Source: Carnobacterium_A sp036639135
Lineage (GTDB): Bacteria > Bacillota > Bacilli > Lactobacillales > Carnobacteriaceae
Assembly: GCA_036639135.1 (NCBI GenBank)
Contig: JAVWJE010000081.1
Span: 1-8,320 of the forward strand
DNA: 8,320 nt
Direction of reading: 5' to 3'
The translations under genes were made by a program, and so were the position numbers. Shown here one piece after another: positions 1-6,368 of this stretch. A model generated the notes under the pieces. It did not search any database and was not told the origin of the DNA. It worked only from the letters and a program-made list of their open reading frames with translations. Numbering within the stretch: the stretch's first letter is position 1; each line of letters begins with the position of its first letter.

Positions 1-543
1 ATTGAAAAGTTACACGAAATGGGCATTGAGGTCGCTATGATTACAGGTGATAACAAACGAACGGCCGAAGCGATTGCTAAACAAGTTGGCATTAATCGCG
101 TATTGAGTGAAGTATTGCCAGAAGATAAAGCGAATGAAGTGAAGAAACTACAAGCTGAAGGAAAAAAAGTTGCCATGGTCGGGGACGGTATCAATGACGC
201 ACCAGCATTGGCACAAGCTGATATTGGTATCGCGATTGGTTCCGGAACAGATGTCGCAATAGAATCAGCCGATATCGTATTAATGAGAAGCGATTTGATG
301 GACGTTTCAACAGCGGTTGAATTAAGTAGAGCCACAATCAAAAACATCAAGGAAAACCTATTCTGGGCATTTGCGTATAATATACTAGGTATTCCAGTAG
401 CCATGGGTCTATTGCATGTTTTTGGCGGCCCATTATTAAATCCAATGATAGCTGCGGCAGCCATGAGTTTTAGTTCTGTGTCGGTACTCATAAACGCATT
501 ACGGTTGAAACGATTTAAAGCATCTTCCGTGACAAAAGAGTAG
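1..543 (+). CDS. copA: Copper-exporting P1B-type ATPase CopA, C-terminal part (5' end outside window)
   Basis: This is the last 180 residues of a Cu+-translocating P-type ATPase; the frame is open from base 1, so the gene begins upstream. Family members are usually about 720-820 residues, so roughly the last quarter is present. Visible parts, numbered from the window edge: the end of the P-domain with TGDN (15-18), the hinge motif GDGINDAP (61-68), membrane helix 7 with the Tyr-Asn pair (126-127), and helix 8 with M-S-x-S-S (155-159). The YN and MSxSS signatures are the Cu+-site residues of the CopA (P1B-1) class. The Asp-phosphorylation site, CPC motif and N-terminal metal-binding domains would lie upstream. 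It ends with TAG, 197 bases before copZ, with no convincing terminator between. The copper class is well supported; the in vivo role (export or cuproenzyme supply) cannot be seen. Confidence 0.93.
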   Translation: MEKLHEMGIEVAMITGDNKRTAEAIAKQVGINRVLSEVLPEDKANEVKKLQAEGKKVAMVGDGINDAPALAQADIGIAIGSGTDVAIESADIVLMRSDLMDVSTAVELSRATIKNIKENLFWAFAYNILGIPVAMGLLHVFGGPLLNPMIAAAAMSFSSVSVLINALRLKRFKASSVTKE

Positions 544-665
544 CTCTCAGCTTGCTTTCCTGACTTCATTATCTGATACTCCTTATTTATTAGAAAGAGT
601 CATTGTATCGATTGATTGTCACCGTTGCAAAGAAATTCGTTATCATTTTCAGTTAGGATAGTTCC

Positions 666-703
666 TTGACTTCCTAAAGATTTAAATTACTTCTATATAG
701 AAG
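666..703 (+). promoter_or_regulatory. Putative copZ promoter region with 14-bp palindrome
   Basis: A good -35 hexamer, TTGACT (666-671), is followed by a perfect 14-bp palindrome CTTCTATATAGAAG (690-703). The palindrome contains the only plausible -10 sequences (TTCTAT at 691 or TATATA at 694), but the spacer would then be 19 to 22 bases, longer than the usual 17. A palindrome over the -10 region suits an operator, or an activator that corrects a long spacer. It is not the TACANNTGTA box of CopY, so the regulator is unknown. Transcription initiation here is inferred only. Confidence 0.4.
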
Positions 704-740
704 ACAGAAGAAATAAAATAAAAGAAAAGAGGAATTTATT

Positions 741-947
741 ATGAAAAAAGAAGTATTGGTAGAAGGCATGAAATGTGAAGGTTGTGCTAACACGGTTAGA
801 GAAAAGTTTGAAGCTATTGAAGGCGTAGAATCAGTTGAAATTGACTTGATAAACAAAAAAGCGGTACTTGAAAGCCAATCTGATATTGATAAAGATAAGC
901 TTGTCTCTGCTCTTTCTGAAACCAAGTATTCTATAATAAACAGATAA
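741..947 (+). CDS. copZ: Copper chaperone CopZ (HMA domain)
   Basis: A 68-residue soluble heavy-metal-associated (HMA) domain protein, the usual length for CopZ. The metal site GMKCEGC lies at residues 9-15, with Cys12 and Cys15 as Cu+ ligands, followed by the typical helix and the strand VESVEIDLINKKAVLE. In the family the protein binds Cu+ in the cytosol and passes it to the N-terminal domains of CopA or to a copper-responsive repressor. The start ATG has a clear ribosome binding site, AGAGGA (728-733), 7 bases upstream. The gene sits between the copA end and copB and is closed by its own hairpin terminator, so it may be made as a short abundant transcript. It could also be called a generic heavy-metal-binding protein, but two adjacent copper ATPases make copper the best substrate. 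Confidence 0.93.
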   Translation: MKKEVLVEGMKCEGCANTVREKFEAIEGVESVEIDLINKKAVLESQSDIDKDKLVSALSETKYSIINR

Positions 948-958
948 GGTGCTAAAGT

Positions 959-987
959 GGGGGTATATCACCCCCTTCATTATTTTT
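959..987 (+). terminator. Rho-independent terminator after copZ
   Basis: GGGGGT (959-964) pairs with ACCCCC (970-975) around a 5-base loop, followed by a T-rich tail ending in five T (983-987). It begins 11 bases after the copZ stop, so most copZ transcripts should end before copB. Confidence 0.75.
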
Positions 988-1030
988 ACAGTTTTTGTAA
1001 ATCTTACTTTTCTTTACTCTACAATATAGA
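985..1030 (+). promoter_or_regulatory. Inverted repeat and putative promoter upstream of copB
   Basis: TTTACA (985-990) and TGTAAA (996-1001) form a perfect 6-bp inverted repeat around GTTTT. The half-sites TACA and TGTA are those of the CopY/BlaI-family box, but the spacing is 5 instead of 2 bases, so it is at best a variant. About 25 bases later TATAGA (1025-1030) could be a -10 element; no good -35 at 17 bases is visible. The copB start lies 59 bases beyond. An operator role is inferred from half-site sequence and position. Confidence 0.35.
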
Positions 1031-1089
1031 AATAGAAAGAAAGTAGAATTCTTTTGCTCAGAGGTATTATTCTAAAGGAGGAAAGAGCT

Positions 1090-3162
1090 ATGAATAAGAA
1101 TAAGAAAAGGCAGCAAAATCATGAACGTATGGACCACAGCAAAATGGATCATGACCATCACGAATACCAGATGAGTCACGATGATCATGAGGGACATGCC
1201 GGAAATAGTGGACACGAACACCATCATCATGGAAATTTTAAAGCCCTTTTTTTAAAATCTCTGCCTCTTGGAATCGCCGTTATGTTGCTGACTCCAATGA
1301 TGGGCGTTAGTTTGCCCTTTCAAGTTTCATTTCTCTATTCAGATATCCTTGCCGCTGTATTATCTACCATATTGATAATTTATGGTGGGAAACCCTTTTA
1401 TAGGGGTGCCATTGATGAATTTAAACAAAAAGATCCAGGAATGATGGCACTCATTACGCTAGGGATAGGTGTCTCTTATGTATACAGTGTTTATGCCGTT
1501 ATCACTCGGTACGTTACGGGTGAACATGTGATGGACTTTTTCTTTGAGTTTGCCTCACTGCTCCTAATTATGTTGCTTGGTCACTGGATTGAAATGAAAG
1601 CATTAGGAGAAGCCGGAAATGCTCAAAAGTCCCTTGCTGAATTAGTACCGAAAGATGCAGATGTTGTTTTGGAGGATGACGCTGTCGAATCCCGTCCTGT
1701 ATCCCAACTGCAAGTGGGGGACGTGATACGTGTTCAGGCTGGCGAAAATATTCCAGCAGATGGCGTGATCCAAAGAGGACAATCACGAGTCAATGAAGCT
1801 CTTTTGACTGGTGAATCGAAGCCGATTGAAAAGAATGTTGGGGACCAAATAATTGGTGGGTCAACTAACCAAGAAGGTGTCTTATACATTGAGGTACAAG
1901 AAACCGGCGACAAATCGTTTATCTCCCAAGTACAAACTTTAGTTGCTCAAGCACAAGGCCAACCCTCACGAGCAGAGAATCTTGCCAAAAAAGTAGCAAG
2001 CTCATTGTTTTATGTTGCTATAGGTGCAGCCTTGATTGCCTTTATGGTCTGGCTGTTTATAACCGATGTCCAAACGGCCATTATCTTTATGGTAACTACC
2101 CTAGTAATAGCTTGTCCACATGCTCTAGGGTTAGCGATTCCTCTTGTCGTCTCACGAAGTACCAGTTTAGGCGCAAGCCACGGATTATTAGTCAAAGACC
2201 GTGAAGCATTGGAATTAGCTACAAAGGCTGATGTAATGATTCTAGATAAAACTGGAACATTGACCTCCGGAGAATTTAAAGTCTTAAATGTGGAATCGTT
2301 AAGCAAAGACTATAGTGAAGAGGAAGTTCTTGCCTTAATGTCCGGTATCGAAGGCGGATCTAGTCATCCAATTGCGCAATCAATTGTAGGATTTGCTGAA
2401 AAACAAAAGGTTAAACCAATTAACTTTGATTCTATTCAGGTAGTATCCGGTGCTGGGGTTGAAGGCAAAGCAAATGGACGTCGCTATGAATTAATCAGTC
2501 AAAAAGCATTTGAACAGAAAGTTGATTTTGAGGTTCCAAAAGGATCGACAGTTAGTCTTTTGGTCGAAGAAGGGGAAGCTATCGGTGCTGTTGCTTTAGG
2601 GGATGAACTAAAAGCAACGAGTAAAGAACTTATGAAAGTACTGAAAGCTAATGGTATCAAGCCCATTATGGCGACCGGTGATAATGAAAAAGCCGCTCAA
2701 GGAGTTGCAGAAGAATTGGGAATTGACTATAAAGCAAACCAATCTCCGCAAAATAAATATGATTTAGTTGAATCATTGAAAAAAGAAGGCAAGACAGTGA
2801 TCATGGTAGGTGACGGTGTGAATGATGCCCCATCTCTAGCTTTGGCAGACGTTGGTGTAGCCATTGGTGCAGGTACTCAAGTAGCCCTTGATTCAGCTGA
2901 TGTCGTTTTAGTTCGATCCGATCCGGGAGACATTGAATCGTTTATCGAACTAGCCAATAAAACAACGCGTAAGATGAAACAAAACCTAATTTGGGGTGCT
3001 GGCTATAACTTTATCGCTATACCGATAGCAGCAGGCATCTTAGCACCTATAGGGATTACGTTAGCACCGGCTGTTGGAGCTGTTCTAATGTCTATTTCAA
3101 CAGTTATCGTGGCCATTAATGCAATGACATTAAGATTAGAAAATAAAAGCAGCATAAAATAG
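1090..3162 (+). CDS. copB: Copper-transporting P1B-type ATPase CopB (His-rich N-terminus, CPH motif)
   Basis: A complete 690-residue P-type ATPase. Residues 11-47 carry 13 His and several Met (for example GHEHHHHG at 41-48), a metal-binding tail typical of CopB in place of the CxxC domains of CopA. After several membrane helices come the actuator motif TGES (240-243), the membrane motif CPH (342-344), the phosphorylation site DKTGT (Asp386), the N-domain HP (426-427) and the hinge GDGVND (574-579). Helix 7 has Tyr639-Asn640 and helix 8 has M-S-I-S-T (667-671). CPH with MSxST marks the P1B-3 (CopB) class, which exports copper, and in some members silver. The ATG at 1090 is chosen because AAAGGAGG (1074-1081) sits 8 bases upstream and the His-rich tail starts there; a TTG at 1054 has no such site. 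A strong terminator follows. Confidence 0.93.
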   Translation: MNKNKKRQQNHERMDHSKMDHDHHEYQMSHDDHEGHAGNSGHEHHHHGNFKALFLKSLPLGIAVMLLTPMMGVSLPFQVSFLYSDILAAVLSTILIIYGGKPFYRGAIDEFKQKDPGMMALITLGIGVSYVYSVYAVITRYVTGEHVMDFFFEFASLLLIMLLGHWIEMKALGEAGNAQKSLAELVPKDADVVLEDDAVESRPVSQLQVGDVIRVQAGENIPADGVIQRGQSRVNEALLTGESKPIEKNVGDQIIGGSTNQEGVLYIEVQETGDKSFISQVQTLVAQAQGQPSRAENLAKKVASSLFYVAIGAALIAFMVWLFITDVQTAIIFMVTTLVIACPHALGLAIPLVVSRSTSLGASHGLLVKDREALELATKADVMILDKTGTLTSGEFKVLNVESLSKDYSEEEVLALMSGIEGGSSHPIAQSIVGFAEKQKVKPINFDSIQVVSGAGVEGKANGRRYELISQKAFEQKVDFEVPKGSTVSLLVEEGEAIGAVALGDELKATSKELMKVLKANGIKPIMATGDNEKAAQGVAEELGIDYKANQSPQNKYDLVESLKKEGKTVIMVGDGVNDAPSLALADVGVAIGAGTQVALDSADVVLVRSDPGDIESFIELANKTTRKMKQNLIWGAGYNFIAIPIAAGILAPIGITLAPAVGAVLMSISTVIVAINAMTLRLENKSSIK

Positions 3163-3186
3163 AATGAGCGATTTCTTGTGTACCAT

Positions 3187-3216
3187 AAAGGAGCTTTCCT
3201 ATGCTCCTTTTTTTTT
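3187..3216 (+). terminator. Rho-independent terminator after copB
   Basis: AAAGGAGC (3187-3194) pairs perfectly with GCTCCTTT (3203-3210) around an 8-base loop and runs into nine T (3208-3216). It closes the copper block 24 bases after the copB stop. Confidence 0.92.
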
Positions 3217-3328
3217 ACATAATTATATGGACTTTATCGCTAAAAAGTAAAACAATTTGTTTTTCAATTATTTAAATGTAGAATGTATGTAAGTCGGATG
3301 CTTATCTAGTAATGTTTTGTTACTAAAC

Positions 3329-3386
3329 ATATCCTAGCAAATAAGTAGAGGCTTTTTTTCGTTTATATCCTTATTTGCTAGGATAT
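3329..3386. repeat. 17-bp perfect inverted repeat (long stem-loop)
   Basis: ATATCCTAGCAAATAAG (3329-3345) is the exact reverse complement of 3370-3386, with a 24-base loop that contains seven T in a row. A second copy of ATATCC lies at 3365-3370 and can pair with GGATAT (3381-3386) in a short alternative hairpin that excludes the long one. A T-rich stretch (about 3396-3403) follows 10 bases later, so it does not look like a standard terminator. It lies in the presumed leader of the broken GGDEF gene. The structure is seen directly; its role (leader attenuator, small mobile repeat or protein site) is unknown. Confidence 0.8.
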
Positions 3387-3465
3387 AGGCAGAATATTTT
3401 TTTGTGATTAACGAGTGGCCACTTAATAGAAGAAGTTACAAAATAGGTTTATAAAATAAATAGAG

Positions 3466-3473
3466 AAGGAGGG
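3466..3473 (+). promoter_or_regulatory. Ribosome binding site of the broken GGDEF gene
   Basis: AAGGAGGG lies 5 bases before the ATT at 3479. The reading frame has a TAG at 3461 just upstream, so translation must begin between 3464 and the first helix. No ATG, GTG or TTG occurs in frame near this site, which places the ancestral start at 3479, where the intact paralogue has GTG. Confidence 0.6.
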
Positions 3474-3478
3474 ATAGT

Positions 3479-4594
3479 ATTTTACCATTTTATGATGGGT
3501 TTTTTCTAAATCTTTGTGTATTGATTAGTTCACTTTTTGTTTATAAGGCAATAATAAAAAGCAGTTTATTAGAAAAAGAAGTTAACGTTCCACCGATTGC
3601 GGAAGGCCTATCGTGTGGACTGTTAGTTTTTTTTTTAATGCATTATAGTATTGATACTGGAATGGCATCAATGATTGATTTTCGAATTATTCCTTTAATG
3701 TTGATTGTTCTTTATAGAAATATACTATCAACGTCTATAACGGCAATTTTAATTATTTTAGCGAGATTTATGATAGGCGGAATAACTCATTCACTTATTA
3801 ATATTGTTTTTATCTTAGGATCTTGGTTTATTTTTTATTATTGTTCTAAATGGATAAAAAACCGGAGAACTTCTGTAGTGGTTATGTTGAGCTTCAGTAA
3901 TTTGCTTTATATCATCTAGATTCTCATATCTCCCGTTACAAGAGCTCAAAACCCAATTCTTGTGGTTAACTATTGGGTTATTTGTATCATAGGAGGAGTT
4001 TGTTCTGTTTATATCGTAGACTATATGAATAAAGTAGAGATTTTATTTAAAGAAAATAAAAATGAAGCTCTGACAGATTCCTTAACTGGATTGAATAATG
4101 TTCGTAGTTTTAAATTAGCTTTCAATGATTTTAAAACGAAACAAGCAAATCTAGACGAGACTCTTTCTATTATGCTGATAGACATCGATCACTTTAAAGA
4201 AGTCAATGACACTTATGGACACTTAGAAGGCGATGTTGTGTTAAAAAAACTATCAACTATTTTAAAAATGAATGAAGGGCCTAATGATGTTGTTTCTAGG
4301 AATGGTGGAGAAGAATTTACTATTTTACTTTATGACTGTAACCGTCAAGAAGTCTATAAAAGAGCAAAAGCATTAAGAAAAGTCGTTGAAAACTCCTTTT
4401 TTGTGATAAAAAATGGCAATTTATCCATCAATATCACGATTTCAATAGGTGTTGCTGTATACGAAGAAACGAGTAAAGAAATAAATAATCTTTATGCTCA
4501 CGCTGATGAGGCTCTTTATGTAGCTAAAAAGAGTAGAAACAAAGTATGCTGCTATTATCCTCTGTCTGAATCTTTTGAAAACGGAGCTTTATAG
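3479..4594 (+). pseudogene. 5TMR-like membrane GGDEF protein, interrupted by one TAG codon
   Basis: A predicted diguanylate cyclase (2 GTP to c-di-GMP) with an N-terminal multi-helix membrane sensor and a C-terminal GGDEF domain, collinear with the intact paralogue at 5045. Both halves lie in one frame, joined at an in-frame TAG (3917-3919, codon 147) where the paralogue has Leu (TTA). A TTG-to-TAG change would explain it. There is no frameshift, and GGEEF falls at codons 276-280 in both copies. The GGDEF half keeps DIDHFK, NDTYGH and GGEEF. The likely start position is ATT (3479), a very rare start codon, after a good ribosome binding site; the next in-frame candidate, TTG 3521, lies inside the first helix. 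A GTG at 3962 could restart translation for the catalytic half, but no ribosome binding site precedes it. Recently inactivated is the best reading; readthrough, a split gene or a sequencing error are alternatives. Confidence 0.8.
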
Positions 4595-4684
4595 ATTTAA
4601 AAAAACTGTTGAACTTGAGAAATTAGCTTTATTCTTGATAGTTAATAGGAACACAAAATGACATGTATATAAAAAAAGTGAACT

Positions 4685-4708
4685 GTTCTTAGGTAGCGTC
4701 TAAGGAAC
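4685..4708 (+). other. Bulged hairpin downstream of the broken GGDEF gene
   Basis: GTTCTTAG (4685-4692) pairs with CTAAGGAAC (4700-4708) with one bulged G and the loop GTAGCGT. It has no T tract and sits 17 bases before the true terminator hairpin, so the two stems would be stacked at the 3' end of the transcript. Its role is unknown. Confidence 0.5.
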
Positions 4709-4725
4709 ACTTAAATAAGAGAATT

Positions 4726-4770
4726 GGAAAAATAAAGGTCTAAAAAACTTTATTTTTCCGTTCTTTTTTT
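4726..4770 (+). terminator. Rho-independent terminator after the broken GGDEF gene
   Basis: GGAAAAATAAAG (4726-4737) is perfectly complementary to 4748-4759, with a 10-base loop and a following T-rich tail (TTCTTTTTTT, 4761-4770). It separates the two GGDEF transcription units. Confidence 0.88.
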
Positions 4771-4971
4771 ATTGTCTCATAACTTAAAGAACGATGATTG
4801 GAATAACTTTTTTTACTCATATAATGAACCATCGTGATAGGATGATTAAAAAATAGCTTTTTTTGTTTTAAATTAAAAAGTAAGGATCTACAAAATAAAA
4901 GTAGATGGTCAAATAATTGTGTATACTTTTCGACACTTCTGCAAATTTTCGATATGATTAAATAACTGTAG

Positions 4972-4977
4972 TATAAT
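4972..4977 (+). promoter_or_regulatory. -10 element of the intact GGDEF gene
   Basis: TATAAT (4972-4977) is a perfect -10 hexamer, predicting transcription from about 4984. No good -35 is visible 16-18 bases upstream (the sequence near 4948 is TTCGAT), so the promoter may be weak or need an activator. Confidence 0.55.
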
Positions 4978-4981
4978 TAAT

Positions 4982-4995
4982 TGAAACCGTTATCA
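4982..4995 (+). promoter_or_regulatory. CcpA cre site at the GGDEF transcription start
   Basis: TGAAACCGTTATCA matches the cre consensus TGWAANCGNTNWCA at every position. It overlaps the predicted transcription start (about 4984), where bound CcpA would normally repress. CcpA control of this gene is inferred from the site and its position only. Confidence 0.65.
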
Positions 4996-5031
4996 AAAAA
5001 ATCTAAGAATGATAAAACAATCAAATTTAGA

Positions 5032-5041
5032 AAGGAAGAGG
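5032..5041 (+). promoter_or_regulatory. Ribosome binding site deciding the GTG start at 5045
   Basis: AAGGAAGAGG lies 3 bases before GTG 5045 (8 bases counted from its AAGGA part). The in-frame ATG at 5009 has no ribosome binding site. The paralogue has a stop codon in frame just upstream of its own matching site, so it cannot encode the 12 extra residues. Confidence 0.6.
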
Positions 5042-5044
5042 CTA

Positions 5045-6151
5045 GTGTTATACGTGTATGAAGGGTTCTTTTTGAATCTTTGTGTATTAATTTCTTTTCT
5101 ATTCGTTTATAAACAATTATTTAAAAAAGGTCCTGAGGAATATAAAACTAAATATATATCTATTCTTAGAGGACTTCTCGCTGGCTTACTAGGAGTTGTG
5201 TTGATGTACTTTAGTATTGATGCAGGAGTAAACTCAATCATAGATTTGCGAGTCATTCCATTAATGTTAGTTGTATTATATAGCAATTGGATATCAGCTT
5301 CTGTAACAGCTACGATTATCATCTTTACTAGACTTGCAATAGGTATAGATTCTCAATCTTTTTCTAATATCATTTTTATCTTAGCTTCATGGATTATTTT
5401 TCAATTCTTCTCTAAAAGAATAAAAAATCGGTGGTTTTGTATTTTTATTATGCTTGGAATAAGTTCTTTAACGAATGTCCTATTATCTATACTCATTCCT
5501 TCGACTATCAGTCTAAATGTTTCATTATTACTTAATTATACTGTTATTAGTATATTAGGCGGAATGGCTTCTGTTTATATGATGGATTACTTAATTAAGA
5601 GTGAAGAGCTATTCACACAACATAAAAACTTTGCCTTCACAGATCCTTTAACAGGGCTCAGCAATGTTCGTAGTTTTGATAGAGCTTTTAATAAAGCGAA
5701 AAACAGACAACTTAAGTCTAATGAAAGTATTTCTATTATTGTTTTAGATATTGATCATTTTAAACAAGTGAATGATACTTATGGACATTTAGAAGGCGAT
5801 AAAGTGTTAAGAAAATTAGCATTCATTTTAAAATCAAGTCAAGATCCAGAAGACGTTGTTTCTCGAAATGGTGGAGAAGAGTTTTCCATATTAATTCATG
5901 ATTGTACACTCAAAAGAGCAAAAGAAAGAGCAGAAGCAGTTAGAAAAATAATTCAGAATTCTTTTTTTATTATAAATAATGGAACAAAATCAATCCATAT
6001 TAGTGTTTCTATTGGTGTAACAACGTATTGTGATAGCACAAAAGAAATGGACTATCTTTATGATCATGCCGATCAAGCACTCTATGCAGCTAAAAAAAGT
6101 GGTGGAAATAAAGTTTGTTTTTATTCGCAACTTTCAGAACCGTTGAACTAA
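5045..6151 (+). CDS. Membrane-anchored diguanylate cyclase (5TMR-like sensor plus GGDEF)
   Basis: A 368-residue protein predicted to make c-di-GMP from two GTP at the membrane. Residues 8-185 hold about six hydrophobic helices (roughly 8-25, 41-58, 68-80, 83-100, 106-122 and 131-151, perhaps one more to 185). They include the segment IIDLRVIPLMLVVLY (65-79), which resembles the 5TMR sensor domain of LytS-type proteins. The GGDEF domain follows: FTDPLTGLSNVRSF, DIDHFK (235-240), NDTYGHLEGD and an intact active site GGEEF (276-280). The position of the inhibitory RxxD I-site reads DPED, so product inhibition is probably lost. The GTG start at 5045 is preferred over ATG 5009 because of its ribosome binding site and alignment with the paralogue. 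It is transcribed alone, with a cre site at the start point and a terminator after it. The ligand sensed by the membrane part is unknown. Confidence 0.87.
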   Translation: MLYVYEGFFLNLCVLISFLFVYKQLFKKGPEEYKTKYISILRGLLAGLLGVVLMYFSIDAGVNSIIDLRVIPLMLVVLYSNWISASVTATIIIFTRLAIGIDSQSFSNIIFILASWIIFQFFSKRIKNRWFCIFIMLGISSLTNVLLSILIPSTISLNVSLLLNYTVISILGGMASVYMMDYLIKSEELFTQHKNFAFTDPLTGLSNVRSFDRAFNKAKNRQLKSNESISIIVLDIDHFKQVNDTYGHLEGDKVLRKLAFILKSSQDPEDVVSRNGGEEFSILIHDCTLKRAKERAEAVRKIIQNSFFIINNGTKSIHISVSIGVTTYCDSTKEMDYLYDHADQALYAAKKSGGNKVCFYSQLSEPLN

Positions 6152-6205
6152 GAACATCCTAATCCAGTTCTTTCTTTTAGGAGAGAGACTTTTTATAATT
6201 CTGTG

Positions 6206-6245
6206 AAAAACATCTAGCTAACACTATTTTTAGCTAGATGTTTTT
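6206..6245. terminator. Terminator after the intact GGDEF gene
   Basis: AAAAACATCTAGCTA (6206-6220) is perfectly complementary to 6231-6245, with a 10-base loop. The stem ends in five T on the + strand and the same on the - strand, so it could work both ways, though only + strand genes are seen nearby. Confidence 0.88.
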
Positions 6246-6368
6246 ATCAAATTAATTTTACAATGATTATTAATTATTATGCGTATATACTCTTTTTAAA
6301 AAATAACGTATACTTTTAAATAAGAACACATTTAATTAGTGTGCAGTAATTTTACTGGAGGAGTATAT

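Larger units (their letters stand above)
3217..3478. other. Intergenic region between copB terminator and the broken GGDEF gene
   Basis: No coding frame with a ribosome binding site is seen. The region is AT-rich and holds a possible weak promoter (TTGTTT at 3257, TAGAAT at 3279, spacer 16), the 17-bp inverted repeat listed separately, a 10-bp palindrome AGTGGCCACT (3414-3423), and the ribosome binding site of the next gene at its end. No transposase remnant or known riboswitch was recognised. Confidence 0.5.
4595..5030. other. Intergenic region between the two GGDEF genes
   Basis: No gene is seen. In order it holds a bulged hairpin (4685-4708), the terminator of the broken copy (4726-4770), an AT-rich stretch, a 6-bp inverted repeat ATCTAC/GTAGAT (4886-4891 and 4901-4906), and the promoter and cre site of the intact GGDEF gene. 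Short open stretches lack ribosome binding sites. Confidence 0.6.

Noticed and set aside
674..925. Open frame on the - strand opposite copZ
   Set aside because: It is the shadow of a well-supported HMA-domain gene, with low-complexity Ser/Phe-rich translation and no ribosome binding site.
1054..1089. TTG start adding 12 residues to CopB
   Set aside because: No ribosome binding site precedes it, while ATG 1090 has AAAGGAGG at the right distance and begins the His-rich tail.
1568..2306. Two open frames on the - strand within copB
   Set aside because: They lie fully inside a conserved ATPase gene and encode no recognisable domain.
3249..3263. AAAACAATTTGTTTT inverted repeat as an operator
   Set aside because: Six-base arms made almost only of A and T are expected by chance in this AT-rich gap.
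3217..3478. c-di-GMP riboswitch upstream of the GGDEF genes
   Set aside because: Neither the conserved GEMM core nor its stem arrangement could be found here or at 4595-5030; only simple hairpins are present.
3962..4594. Separate soluble GGDEF gene starting at GTG 3962
   Set aside because: No ribosome binding site precedes it, and the frame continues upstream to the TAG in exact alignment with the intact copy, so it is the second half of a broken gene.
6339..6368. GTG start adding 10 residues to the ComEC-like protein
   Set aside because: The stretch contains the GGAGGAG ribosome binding site of ATG 6369 and would displace the signal peptide.
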